Positions 34,895 through 43,615 of a stretch of DNA of 64,000 nucleotides are shown in pieces. The notes under the pieces were generated by a model. It ran no database searches. It saw only the letters and a program-made list of their open reading frames with translations, and was not told where the DNA came from. The first letter of the stretch is position 1. Each line of letters opens with the position of its first letter. Source of the stretch: Treponema bryantii NK4A124 (GTDB lineage: Bacteria; Spirochaetota; Spirochaetia; Treponematales; Treponemataceae); assembly GCF_000421345.1 (NCBI RefSeq), contig NZ_ATWV01000003.1, forward strand, positions 62,001 to 126,000. Direction: 5' to 3'. The position numbers were made by a program, and so were the translations under genes.

Positions 34895-35584
34895 ATGTCA
34901 GAAAAAGAAATGGCAACTATTTACATTTTTGGTAAAAAATATGATGTTCCGGCTGAACTTACCATTATGAATGCAATGGAATATGCCGGATACCAGCTCA
35001 AGAGAGGCTGCGGATGCCGTAACGGTTTCTGTGGTGCTTGTGCTACAATCTACCGCATTAAGGGACAGAACCAGCTTCAGACTTGTCTTGCTTGTTCTAA
35101 GAAGGTTGAGAACGATATGTATATCGCTACTCTTCCATTCTTCCCACTCGTAAAGCAGATTTACGATATCAATAAAATCAAACCTGAGCAGCAGATTATG
35201 ATGCAGCTCTACCCGGAGATTTACTCTTGTGTAGGCTGTAACGCATGTACTCGTGCCTGCCCTCAGAGCCTGCAGACAATGCAGTACATCGCTTACGCTC
35301 AGCGCGGCGACTTTGCAAAGTGTGCAGACCTTTCATTCGACTGTGTAATGTGCGGATGCTGTTCTTCACGCTGTCCAGCTGGAATCTCTCACCCACAGGT
35401 TGCAGAGCTTGCACGCCGCTTGAATGGTAAATACATTCAGCCACAGAGCCAGCACCTCATCGACCGTGTTAAGGAAATTGAGGAAGGCAAGTGCGAAAAG
35501 GACATCAAGAACTTTGTAACTATGTCTACTAAGAACCTTGACAAAATCAAGGAACTTTATAACACACGCGAAATCGAGAAATAA
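34895..35584 (+). CDS. iron-sulfur subunit of a soluble fumarate-reductase-like enzyme
   Basis: 229 aa. N-terminal plant-type [2Fe-2S] domain with CGCRNGFCGACA (about 37-48) as in SdhB/FrdB, followed by two ferredoxin clusters CVGCNACTRACP and CVMCGCCSSRCP. Canonical FrdB has one [4Fe-4S] and one [3Fe-4S]; here both C-terminal clusters have the full set of cysteines for [4Fe-4S]. Ribosome site AAGGAGAAA. 14 bp before the flavoprotein. No membrane anchor subunit is nearby, so the enzyme is probably cytoplasmic. It may link HdrB/HdrC or ferredoxin to the flavoprotein. Confidence 0.8.
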   Translation: MSEKEMATIYIFGKKYDVPAELTIMNAMEYAGYQLKRGCGCRNGFCGACATIYRIKGQNQLQTCLACSKKVENDMYIATLPFFPLVKQIYDINKIKPEQQIMMQLYPEIYSCVGCNACTRACPQSLQTMQYIAYAQRGDFAKCADLSFDCVMCGCCSSRCPAGISHPQVAELARRLNGKYIQPQSQHLIDRVKEIEEGKCEKDIKNFVTMSTKNLDKIKELYNTREIEK

Positions 35585-35598
35585 GGAGAAAGACGAAT

Positions 35599-37236
35599 AT
35601 GTACGGAAATTACCTTGACGACGCTGCGAAAATCGTAGCTGAAAAACGCGAAGAAAACCTCAAATTTGAACATGCTCGTCTTACTGCAGAAGAAAAAGAC
35701 GATTTGCTCTTGAAGTTCCATCCGGACCGCATTAAGAAGCAGTTCACAGAACTCAAGATTGGTCCTAACAAGGGACAGAAGGCTCCTATTGAGCTCGCAG
35801 AAATGCTTCAGGCAAAACCACGCCTCGAGCCAGAAAAGATTGACCTTAACCACATTGACTATGAGACAGACGTTCTCGTAATTGGTGGTGGTGGAGCTGG
35901 TACATCAGCTGCAATCATGGCTTCTGAAGCTGGAGCTAAAGTACTCCTCGTAACAAAGCTCCGCGTTGGTGATGCTAACACAATGATGGCTGAAGGTGGT
36001 ATTCAGGCTGCAGATAAGCCAAACGACTCACCTGCTCAGCACTACCTCGACGCTTTTGGTGGCGGACACTTTGACGGAAAACCAGAGCTCGTATATACAC
36101 TCGTAAATAAGGCGCCAAGCGTAATCAAATGGCTTAACGACCTTGGTGTTGAATTCGACAAGATGCCAGACGGTACAATGGTAACAACTCACGGTGGTGG
36201 AACAAGCCGCAAGCGTATGCATGCATGTAAGGACTATTCTGGTGCTGAAATCATGCGTACACTCCGCGATGAAACTTTCAACCGCGCAGACCAGATTACT
36301 GTAGTAGACTTTACTGCAGCTATCGAAATCATCAAGAACGAAAAAGGCGAAGCTGCCGGTGCAGTTCTTATGAACATCGAAACTGGAGAAATCCGCATTG
36401 CTAAGGCTAAGGTTGTAATCATTGCAACTGGTGGTGCCGGACGTATGCATTATCAGGGATTCCCAACTTCTAACCACTACGGTGCTACAGCAGACGGTCT
36501 TGTAATTGCATACCGCGCTGGTGCAAAGCTTCTTTATCAGGATTCATTGCAGTATCACCCAACTGGAGCTGCATACCCAACACAGATCCTTGGTAAGCTC
36601 GTAACAGAAAAGGTTCGCTCTCTTGGAGCTAAACTTATCAATAAAGACGGTGAAGTTTACATTCACCCACTTGAGACACGCGACGTAAACGCTTCTGGTA
36701 TTATCCGCGAAGTACGTGAAGGCCGTGGTGTTCATAACGACGTACAGGATGCTGTATGGCTCGACACTCCAATGATCGATATGATTCACGGAGAAGGAAC
36801 AATCCTTAAGTCAATTCCTGCTATGTACAACATGTTCATTAAGTACGGAATCGATATCCGCAAGGAACCAATTCTTGTTTACCCTACACTCCACTATCAG
36901 AATGGTGGTATTGAGATTGACAAGACCTGTCACACTAATGTTGCTAACCTCCTCGTTGCAGGTGAAGCATCTGGTGGTGTTCACGGCACAAACCGCTTGA
37001 TGGGTAACTCACTCCTCGATGTAGTTGTATTCGGACGTGAAGCAGGAATCGAAGCTGGTAAGATGTTCAAGAAGATTAAGCTTGCAAAAGAGCTTTCTCT
37101 CCAGCACGTAAAGGACTTTGAAAAGGAAAGAGCTGCTGCCAAGATTAAGGGCAACGCTGTTTCTCCAAAGATACTCCCAACTTACCACCACGGTAACCCA
37201 GAGTTCGACAAGGCAATCCCTGGAGCTACACTTTAA
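35599..37236 (+). CDS. fumarate reductase/succinate dehydrogenase-like flavoprotein, atypical active site
   Basis: 545 aa. An 88-residue N-terminal extension precedes the FAD domain (VIGGGGAGTSAA, 94-105). Substrate-domain residues of the family are kept: His320 (QYHPTG), Thr336-Glu337 and Arg340 (LVTEKVR), His432 (LHYQNGGI), Arg466 (TNRLMGNSL). Two positions differ. The histidine that binds FAD covalently in SdhA is Asn127 (ANTMMAEGG versus SHTVSAQGG). The catalytic proton-donor Arg (R286 in E. coli SdhA, RDVVARS) aligns with Ser366 (RDVNASG). So it is soluble with noncovalent FAD, and either protonates differently or uses another enoate. Fumarate is the best guess from mdh-fumC context. Confidence 0.75.
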   Translation: MYGNYLDDAAKIVAEKREENLKFEHARLTAEEKDDLLLKFHPDRIKKQFTELKIGPNKGQKAPIELAEMLQAKPRLEPEKIDLNHIDYETDVLVIGGGGAGTSAAIMASEAGAKVLLVTKLRVGDANTMMAEGGIQAADKPNDSPAQHYLDAFGGGHFDGKPELVYTLVNKAPSVIKWLNDLGVEFDKMPDGTMVTTHGGGTSRKRMHACKDYSGAEIMRTLRDETFNRADQITVVDFTAAIEIIKNEKGEAAGAVLMNIETGEIRIAKAKVVIIATGGAGRMHYQGFPTSNHYGATADGLVIAYRAGAKLLYQDSLQYHPTGAAYPTQILGKLVTEKVRSLGAKLINKDGEVYIHPLETRDVNASGIIREVREGRGVHNDVQDAVWLDTPMIDMIHGEGTILKSIPAMYNMFIKYGIDIRKEPILVYPTLHYQNGGIEIDKTCHTNVANLLVAGEASGGVHGTNRLMGNSLLDVVVFGREAGIEAGKMFKKIKLAKELSLQHVKDFEKERAAAKIKGNAVSPKILPTYHHGNPEFDKAIPGATL

Positions 37237-37240
37237 TATT

Positions 37241-37302
37241 AGATCCTCCGGTCAAGCCGGAGGATGACACTATTGTCATTGTCGGGCTTGACCCGACAAT
37301 CT
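37241..37302. repeat. REP-like family 2, back-to-back orientation
   Basis: AGAT-CCTCCGG-tcaa-CCGGAGG-ATGAC followed by GTCAT-TGTCGGG-cttga-CCCGACA-ATCT. Outer tags are the same as at 5185 but the stems are completely different and still self-complementary. Confidence 0.75.
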
Positions 37303-37314
37303 AAAAAAGCATCT

Positions 37315-37347
37315 AAAAAGCAGGTATTTGAACAATGCCTGCTTTTT
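37315..37347 (+). terminator. terminator of the hdr-flx-frd operon
   Basis: AAAAAGCAGG (37315-37324) pairs with CCTGCTTTTT (37338-37347), extended by ATT/AAT; ends in a T-run. The -35 of the next gene lies in its loop. Confidence 0.8.
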
Positions 37348-37356
37348 CATTATACT
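37328..37356 (+). promoter_or_regulatory. promoter of the AAE transporter gene, overlapping a terminator
   Basis: TTGAAC (37328-37333), 17-bp spacer, TATACT (37351-37356). The -35 is the loop of the upstream terminator hairpin and the spacer is its right arm. Confidence 0.6.
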
Positions 37357-37374
37357 GTATATAGAGGTATTACA

Positions 37375-38601
37375 ATGGTTCTTTTTGGTGGAATCTTATC
37401 AATTAAGACAATCAGTTTTTTGGTATTCTGTGTATTCGTTATTGCCGGATTAGGATACCTGCTTGGTAGAATCACAATTAAAGGTGTTTCTTTGGGAACT
37501 GCGGGTGTATTTATCGTAGCTCTTCTTTTTGGTGCTTTTTTGTACACACCACTGGCAAATCAGCTTAAAGTTGGTGGATCAACATACGTTTCAAACGCCC
37601 TCAAGATTGTAGAAAATCTTGGTTTGATTTTGTTTGTTACATCTGTTGGATTTATTGCTGGTCCAAGTTTCTTTGGTGATTTGAAGAAGAACTTTAAGTC
37701 TTACATTCTGCTTGGTGTAATTATCATCCTCGTAGGTGGGCTTTCTTGTGCCGGCTGTATCATTTTTGATAACAAGGTTTACGGCCGCGATCTTGAAGAA
37801 GTTGCCGCAATGCTCGTAGGTCTTCTTTCTGGTTCCCTTACTTCTACTCCAGCCTTCTCTGCTGCAAAAGCAACTGTAACACAGGGCGGAGCAATTGACT
37901 ATGAAGCAATCGTTGCTGTAGGTCACGGAATTGCTTACCTTTTTGGTGTAGTTGGTGTTGTACTTTTTGTACAGCTTGTTCCAAAGTTTGCTAAGGCTGA
38001 TATGGATGTAGAACGTGCAAAACTTTCTGAATCTGCTCCAGAAGCTCCTTCAAAGCTTACAGGTTCAGAACTTGACCTTGATCCATTTGGATTCTGTGCC
38101 TTCTCTCTTGTAGCTGTTCTTGGTGTATTCTTTGGTTCATTCAAGTTTGGAAACTTCTCTCTTACAACAACAGGTGGTTGTCTTATTCTTTCTTTGATTT
38201 TCGGTCACTTCCAGAAGCTTGGAAAAGTAAGCATTATGCCGCAGGAAGCAACTCTTAAGGTATTCCGCGAGCTTGGACTTATGCTCTTCTTGATTGGTGC
38301 CGGTGTTGCTGGTGGTGCTTCATTTGTTAAATACTTTGAATGGGTTTACTTCATCTACGGAATCATCATGACTCTGCTTCCAATGATTATCGGATATATC
38401 TTTGCTAAGTTTGTTCTTAAATTGAATCTTTTGAACAACCTTGGTTCTATCTGTGGTGGTATGACATCAACTCCAGCTCTTGGAACTTTGATTGGTACTG
38501 CAGGAACAGAAAAAGTAGCAGGCGCATACGCTTCTACTTACCCGATTGCCCTTGTAGCAGTTGTTCTTGTTTCTCAGTTCCTGATTATTATCTTCCGATA
38601 G
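37375..38601 (+). CDS. AAE-family (AspT/YbjL/SucE-like) dicarboxylate transporter
   Basis: 408 aa from ATG 37375 (TAGAGG upstream). The frame is open to 37264, but that stretch is repeat and terminator DNA. About ten membrane helices in two AspT repeats, each with the family motif: GLLSGSLTSTPAFSAA and GGMTSTPALGTL. The TrkA-C regulatory domains between the halves of larger relatives are absent; a short charged linker replaces them. Family members exchange aspartate/alanine or export succinate (SucE, YbjL). Placement after the fumarate-reductase-like genes suggests C4-dicarboxylate export; this is inference. Confidence 0.8.
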   Translation: MVLFGGILSIKTISFLVFCVFVIAGLGYLLGRITIKGVSLGTAGVFIVALLFGAFLYTPLANQLKVGGSTYVSNALKIVENLGLILFVTSVGFIAGPSFFGDLKKNFKSYILLGVIIILVGGLSCAGCIIFDNKVYGRDLEEVAAMLVGLLSGSLTSTPAFSAAKATVTQGGAIDYEAIVAVGHGIAYLFGVVGVVLFVQLVPKFAKADMDVERAKLSESAPEAPSKLTGSELDLDPFGFCAFSLVAVLGVFFGSFKFGNFSLTTTGGCLILSLIFGHFQKLGKVSIMPQEATLKVFRELGLMLFLIGAGVAGGASFVKYFEWVYFIYGIIMTLLPMIIGYIFAKFVLKLNLLNNLGSICGGMTSTPALGTLIGTAGTEKVAGAYASTYPIALVAVVLVSQFLIIIFR

Positions 38602-38619
38602 TCTAAAGACAGTTAAAAT

Positions 38620-38661
38620 GGTGGTTGAGTGATTTGCGAAGCAAATCGTATCGAAACCACC
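38620..38661. repeat. REP-like family 1, single copy, also a bidirectional terminator
   Basis: GGTGGTTGAGTGATTTGC-gaa-GCAAATCGTATCGAAACCACC flanked by AAAAT / ATTTTTT, which makes it a terminator for the transporter gene. It sits between convergent genes. Confidence 0.8.
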
Positions 38662-38666
38662 ATTTT

Positions 38667-38999
38667 TTATTTAACAAACTTCCATTCTATTACTTCTATT
38701 TTGCCGTCTTTAAGCATTCCAGGTTCAAGACCATCTTTTTCGGGGAGAATAATTATTCCTGAAAGTTCAACTTCTTTTCCCTGGGTACTTTTTAATTCTT
38801 TATAGATTTTCTCTTCTGCTGCTATTGAATATTCTTTATTCTCTTTTGTTTTTATACCAATATAAGTAAAAGGTTCATTTCCATAAACATGAATATAACC
38901 TTTTATAGTTTTCTGGTTATTCTTACTGTATGAACACAAAATCATAGAAATACTTAAAATTGAAAAAATAAAAATAATCTTATTAATTCTTTTTTTCAT
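38667..38999 (-). CDS. small lipoprotein of unknown function
   Basis: 110 aa. Lipoprotein signal MKKRINKIIFIFSILSISMILC with Cys22. The mature part is about 88 residues, beta-rich and Lys/Glu-rich, and could be a small OB-like fold, but I recognise no family. It starts 3 nt after the M30-like gene (AGGATTAATAT upstream), so it belongs to the cyclase-peptidase operon. Its stop codon overlaps the tail of the REP terminator. Confidence 0.7.
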   Translation of the reverse strand: MKKRINKIIFIFSILSISMILCSYSKNNQKTIKGYIHVYGNEPFTYIGIKTKENKEYSIAAEEKIYKELKSTQGKEVELSGIIILPEKDGLEPGMLKDGKIEVIEWKFVK

Positions 39000-39002
39000 A
39001 TA

Positions 39003-40706
39003 TTAATCCTTTAAGACAAGAGTTACATTTAATTCAGATTCCCGATCAATTATTACATAATCTCCAGAAGATACCCTTCCTACATAGTGAACTATAAAAC
39101 CATAAGGTTGAATTGCTTCAGAAAATTCATATTCATTATTAAATATTCTAGGGCCACGAAGGTAAAATTTTGTTTTATCAGAAGTTTCAAACCAGCCTAA
39201 ATTATTAATATCATAATACAATTTATTATTTACATCTGATTTCAAGGCATATAAGCTTGAATATTCATGAAATGCATAATCTGTTAGATTTATAGCTTCT
39301 AGAGTTTTACTAATGCCATTTACAGATGATGTAATTGATTTATTTAAAGATAATCCTGAACTATCAGTGCAAGCATATACACTTCCGAATTTTTCAAACA
39401 CTGTGTAAAAAGTTTCATTATATCCTAAATCCTGCAAGGCCTTTGTAATTGCCCCTTCATTGGTATAATTATTTGTTGCAATTTTATTTATGAGATTTAT
39501 GCCACCATAATTTCTCATAAGGTAGGCACCAAAAGCATAGGCATTTGCATATGAGTATAATACAGTATCATTATCATCATCCGGCCAGTTTCCAAATCCC
39601 TGGTATGGTTTATCAAAATAAATATCAAATCTTGATTTAGGAGCAGATAAATCGTCCAATTTAAATACATCTTCTGCACACATTGAAAGCATTTCTGTAA
39701 ACCAGGTTTCATACTGACCATATTTATTACAGAAATTTAAGAGATGCTGGAATTCATGTATTAAAGTTGATTCTACATAATAAGTTTGAATATTTCTGCC
39801 ATTTGCTGTATATCCCTCTAAATCTTTTTGAAGGAAATAAGAATCAACATGAATAACTTCACATTCATTACTTGTTTGACTATACCTTTGTGAAGCAAGA
39901 GCAGAATTTAAGAAAATATCAGTCGGATTAAAAAATCCAAATACACCACTAGTCTGATTTGAAGTTGCATCACCAAATAAATCATAAACAAGTACTTCAA
40001 GTTTTGTATTTGAATCTGCCGTAATCGCTTCATTTCTCGCTACTTGCGGACTGATTATATTTGAACCAAAAATACTTGTTTCTTCAACAAATACACTATC
40101 TAGTGTTTGTGCAAGATCAACAAATTTCTGATCTGGTATAGAAACTAAGTTGGAATTATGATAGTACCATATCCGGCAGTGGCTACCTATTGCTTTTAAT
40201 GTATATGTATTTGAAGTAATTGAATCATTTGCACCTGTTATTCCAAAGAACTGGCCTTGGTCACCAGTTGTCAGATTTTGAGTTAATAAAGAATTATAAT
40301 TTCTGGAGAATCCAGAAACCGCACTTCTTGAAGAATTATTTATTTTAATTTCAGGCTTTTTGAACCGAACTTCATCCCTATAAATTCCATTATCAAGTTT
40401 AACCACATGTTTATCAATTATAATATTAGAATCTGACACTGCAGAACGAGACTCGCCTTTATTTAGAAAATTAAAATCAATAGTATCTTCTGAGCTATAA
40501 AGATTTTGATTTGTTTCATTAGAATAAATTAAATAACATTTCTTGCCATCATGAAAATCAGAAAAATAAATCTTTTCAGCATCTTGAGGAATTGTATAAT
40601 AATATGTGTTATCTGGAAAATCATAACTTGTATATGAACTTCCAAAAAAACAGGATGTTACAGAAAATAGAAATACTGTAATAAATAATAAACTCAGTTT
40701 CTTCAT
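39003..40706 (-). CDS. M30 (hyicolysin)-like zinc metallopeptidase lipoprotein
   Basis: 567 aa. Lipobox LFSVTSC with Cys19. The zinc-binding motif HEFQHLLNF lies near residue 318, with the downstream TWFTEMLSMCAED supplying a conserved Glu helix typical of M30 peptidases. The N-terminal 150 residues carry Ser-rich linkers (RSAVS occurs twice: GESRSAVSD and SSRSAVSG). Likely anchored to the outer membrane or periplasmic face and degrades protein. Ribosome site AAGGAGAAAAG. It lies 11 nt after the cyclase gene, so the two are cotranscribed. Confidence 0.82.
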   Translation of the reverse strand: MKKLSLLFITVFLFSVTSCFFGSSYTSYDFPDNTYYYTIPQDAEKIYFSDFHDGKKCYLIYSNETNQNLYSSEDTIDFNFLNKGESRSAVSDSNIIIDKHVVKLDNGIYRDEVRFKKPEIKINNSSRSAVSGFSRNYNSLLTQNLTTGDQGQFFGITGANDSITSNTYTLKAIGSHCRIWYYHNSNLVSIPDQKFVDLAQTLDSVFVEETSIFGSNIISPQVARNEAITADSNTKLEVLVYDLFGDATSNQTSGVFGFFNPTDIFLNSALASQRYSQTSNECEVIHVDSYFLQKDLEGYTANGRNIQTYYVESTLIHEFQHLLNFCNKYGQYETWFTEMLSMCAEDVFKLDDLSAPKSRFDIYFDKPYQGFGNWPDDDNDTVLYSYANAYAFGAYLMRNYGGINLINKIATNNYTNEGAITKALQDLGYNETFYTVFEKFGSVYACTDSSGLSLNKSITSSVNGISKTLEAINLTDYAFHEYSSLYALKSDVNNKLYYDINNLGWFETSDKTKFYLRGPRIFNNEYEFSEAIQPYGFIVHYVGRVSSGDYVIIDRESELNVTLVLKD

Positions 40707-40717
40707 AACTTTTCTCC

Positions 40718-43609
40718 TTACTTCGATGTCATATTAATTACGCCGTCCCAGTCGTCGGCGACACCATTTTCTATAAAGTTTTTGCAGCGGTCTGCGAATA
40801 CAAGGGCAATCGGATCGCCGGCGCCCATTGAGTTAGCCTGCATAAAAAGTTTGCCGGCATTTACAAAATCGCGGTTTAAGTATTTGTCCAGGGCGGCGTG
40901 GAAAATATCAATTTCTTCACTCTGTTCTCTTGTAAGTTCATTTGTAAAGCCGACAATGCTGTACAATTGAACCGGTGTTGAACGGCCTACTACGCGAACC
41001 TGATCCAGTCTCTTTGCGGCAATGGCTCCTTTATGTACTCCAGAATCTGCCATGTTCCAGGTATCATCAGAACACATAATCCATGAACCGTAAGCCTTGT
41101 TTACGCCTTCCAGACGGCTGGCAAGGTTTACTGTATCACCAATCATAGTGTAATTCAATTTACTGAAGGTATCTGTTTTACTTCCCATAAGACCTACAAA
41201 GGCTTCTCCTGAGTTTACACCGATACGAGTCTGCAGAGGCTTAAGCTGAATTGTTTCTTTGCTGCCGTCTTCATGTGTGATCTCTTTAGGTTCAAACAAA
41301 TCTGCATGAGTTTTGTTAAACTCAACTTCAACCTTTTTCATGCGGATTGCAGAATCAAGACAAAGATAAGCCCATTCTTCCGGTGTGTGGGAATTCATTG
41401 GATCCGGGGCACCGAACATAGAGATAATTGCATCGCCTTCGTATTTATCTATGTTTCCGCTGTTACGAAGAATTTCATTAGACATCTGACCAAGATATTC
41501 ATTCAAAATCTCAATCAGTTTGTTTGGTCCTTCATCACCATAAAGCTTACCGATACTTTCGCTGAGAGTTGAGAATTTCTGAATATCTGAGAACAAGGCT
41601 GTAATTGTCTTTTTCTGACCTTCTGTCTTAAAGGCATCCGGATTTTTGCGGAGCTCATTTACAGTATCTTTGTTTGCAAAAGAAGAAGCAATCTGAGTAA
41701 TGAACTGTTTTTCTTTTGTACTTAAATAGAAACGGAAGCCAATGCCTGCAATCAAATCAACAAAAAGATAAAGAATTGTTCCTACAAACTGAATGTAATA
41801 CTTGCTGAAAACAAAGAGTCCTCCCCATACAAGACAATAAACGAAATATGCAGCAAAGCCTATAATGTTCTGTTTTGTATTTGAAGCCTTTATCAAAAGA
41901 AGAGTTAATAAAGAAAGAAGGAGTGCAAGCAAAAAGCCCCACTGCCATTTTATTGTACAGATAAAATCTTCTTTAAGAAGTGTATTCAAAACGTTAGCGT
42001 GAATACCTACGTTCATAAACTTTGTTTCGTAAGGAGTAGCACCAATATCAGTTGTAGATGTAGCAGTATTTCCAATAATACAGTAGGCATTTTTATAAAG
42101 AGGCTTGAGTTCCTGCATAAAATCATTAAAGGCATCAGAAAAATATTTCAGGTTGTCAAAATCTTCTTCAAGATAAGAACGCATTTCTTCAAGGGCAGGA
42201 TCATTGAATCTTGCCATAAGTTCGTCGAGTCTTGAGTTTACACTTTCCAGATAACCTGCATTACAGTATTGCGCTACATCCGAATAAAAGAGATTTCTTA
42301 AATCAAAATATTCTCTATATTCTTCATCACTTACACCATCAATAACAGAACCGTCAGAATTATAGCCTGTACACTTTGCAAGCAGCTCTTCTTTCATCTG
42401 ACTTATAGCATCATATTCATCAAGCAAAGCCCAGGCCTGAGCAGTATATTCCATTTCAGAACCATCATCTTCTGCCACTGCATGCATAGCAATATAATTA
42501 AGCATGGCAACAATCTGTTCTTCAAAAGAATCGAGTCTTATAAGATTTATAATTGAATCATTCTTAAAAGAAGCATCGCTGGAACCATGACGGTAATTAA
42601 TAAGAAGACGGCCATAAGGATCAAGCGGGATTTTTAAATCCTTTCTTTCTCCGGAATAAGGATTTTTTGCATTTTTTACAATAAGATAATCTTTTTCACG
42701 AATCAGTTCTTTTGAATCTACCAGATCCAGGAATGGTCCAAAAGCCAGCTGATTGATATATTTATCTCCATACTTTACAAGCAGCTGCATTCTTCGGCGG
42801 ATTCCATCTTCATCAACTACAGAGTTAGTATAGTTAGCACCATAAGCTCTGGTCATAAGCTTGTGCATTGCAGGATTAAAGCCCCGTGATTCTCCGGTTG
42901 TGTAAGAAGTATAGTCGTTTCCAATCTGAACAAGGTTAGAAGCATCTGTAACCTTGTCTGTAAGAATACGGCTCAAGATGTAGTTGTTTTCTTCCGGTGT
43001 AATATCATAGCCAAGGTCATCATGATTTATAGTAAGATAGGTATGACCAAAAAACTGAATACAACGGGCAAAGTATTCGTCGTTATCACGCGACATATTG
43101 TCTGCAATATAATTCTGAAGATTTTCAAAGGTAGGTTCTATGTTTTCAGAAATCATTTCATTTACAAGGGCTGGCACTTCAGATGCCCGGATATAGCCTG
43201 CATCAATTGCAGAAGAAAGCTGACCTATTAACTGATTTACCGTATCTTCTGTTGCATAAACTTCTTTATAGATTTTATCTTCTGCAGAGGGCGCAATACC
43301 GTTTTTAGTAGGTGAAATATATTCAATATCGAATATGGCACAGGCAGCACCAAGCTCTTTCATTCGAAGCAGTGCATCTGCATAAATATCACGACTCCAT
43401 GGCCATTCACCAAGTTCTTTGATTGAAGGGTCATCTATTTTTACAAGCATGATATTTTTATCTGCAGCAGGTTCTTTTCTGCGTCCAAGAAGAGAATCGT
43501 AAAGACGGAAGTCTAATTTAGCAAATATACCTGAATAAAATAAAACTCCGAATACAAGAAAAACAATTATTTTAATTATAAAGCTGATAAATATGTTTTT
43601 ATTCTTCAT
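40718..43609 (-). CDS. CHASE2-domain class III adenylate/guanylate cyclase
   Basis: 963 aa. TM1 about 7-28, a large extracytoplasmic CHASE2 region (about 30-560) with WPWSRDIYADALLRM and FDIEY, then three helices (about 565-640) and a class III cyclase domain. Metal-binding Asp in FSDIQKFS and in YEGDAIISMFG, and the transition-state Asn/Arg in GDTVNLASRLEG are present, so it should be active. Adenylate versus guanylate is undetermined. The CHASE2 region is longer than usual (inserted helical segments around 120-190 and 380-500). The ATG lies 6 nt after TATAAT with no ribosome site: leaderless candidate. First gene of a three-gene operon with two lipoproteins. Confidence 0.9.
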   Translation of the reverse strand: MKNKNIFISFIIKIIVFLVFGVLFYSGIFAKLDFRLYDSLLGRRKEPAADKNIMLVKIDDPSIKELGEWPWSRDIYADALLRMKELGAACAIFDIEYISPTKNGIAPSAEDKIYKEVYATEDTVNQLIGQLSSAIDAGYIRASEVPALVNEMISENIEPTFENLQNYIADNMSRDNDEYFARCIQFFGHTYLTINHDDLGYDITPEENNYILSRILTDKVTDASNLVQIGNDYTSYTTGESRGFNPAMHKLMTRAYGANYTNSVVDEDGIRRRMQLLVKYGDKYINQLAFGPFLDLVDSKELIREKDYLIVKNAKNPYSGERKDLKIPLDPYGRLLINYRHGSSDASFKNDSIINLIRLDSFEEQIVAMLNYIAMHAVAEDDGSEMEYTAQAWALLDEYDAISQMKEELLAKCTGYNSDGSVIDGVSDEEYREYFDLRNLFYSDVAQYCNAGYLESVNSRLDELMARFNDPALEEMRSYLEEDFDNLKYFSDAFNDFMQELKPLYKNAYCIIGNTATSTTDIGATPYETKFMNVGIHANVLNTLLKEDFICTIKWQWGFLLALLLSLLTLLLIKASNTKQNIIGFAAYFVYCLVWGGLFVFSKYYIQFVGTILYLFVDLIAGIGFRFYLSTKEKQFITQIASSFANKDTVNELRKNPDAFKTEGQKKTITALFSDIQKFSTLSESIGKLYGDEGPNKLIEILNEYLGQMSNEILRNSGNIDKYEGDAIISMFGAPDPMNSHTPEEWAYLCLDSAIRMKKVEVEFNKTHADLFEPKEITHEDGSKETIQLKPLQTRIGVNSGEAFVGLMGSKTDTFSKLNYTMIGDTVNLASRLEGVNKAYGSWIMCSDDTWNMADSGVHKGAIAAKRLDQVRVVGRSTPVQLYSIVGFTNELTREQSEEIDIFHAALDKYLNRDFVNAGKLFMQANSMGAGDPIALVFADRCKNFIENGVADDWDGVINMTSK

Positions 43610-43615
43610 AAATTT

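Noticed and set aside
34895-37236. Membrane-bound QFR/SDH complex
   Set aside because: No cytochrome b or anchor subunit is nearby, the FAD-linking His is absent and the iron-sulfur subunit has two full [4Fe-4S] motifs.
28232-37236. HdrABC-MetFV methylene-THF reductase complex of acetogens
   Set aside because: No MetF or MetV-like protein is encoded; the accompanying subunits match Flx and Frd-like proteins.
37264-37374. N-terminal 37 residues of the longer transporter frame
   Set aside because: They translate palindrome and terminator DNA; ATG 37375 has a promoter and GAGG site.
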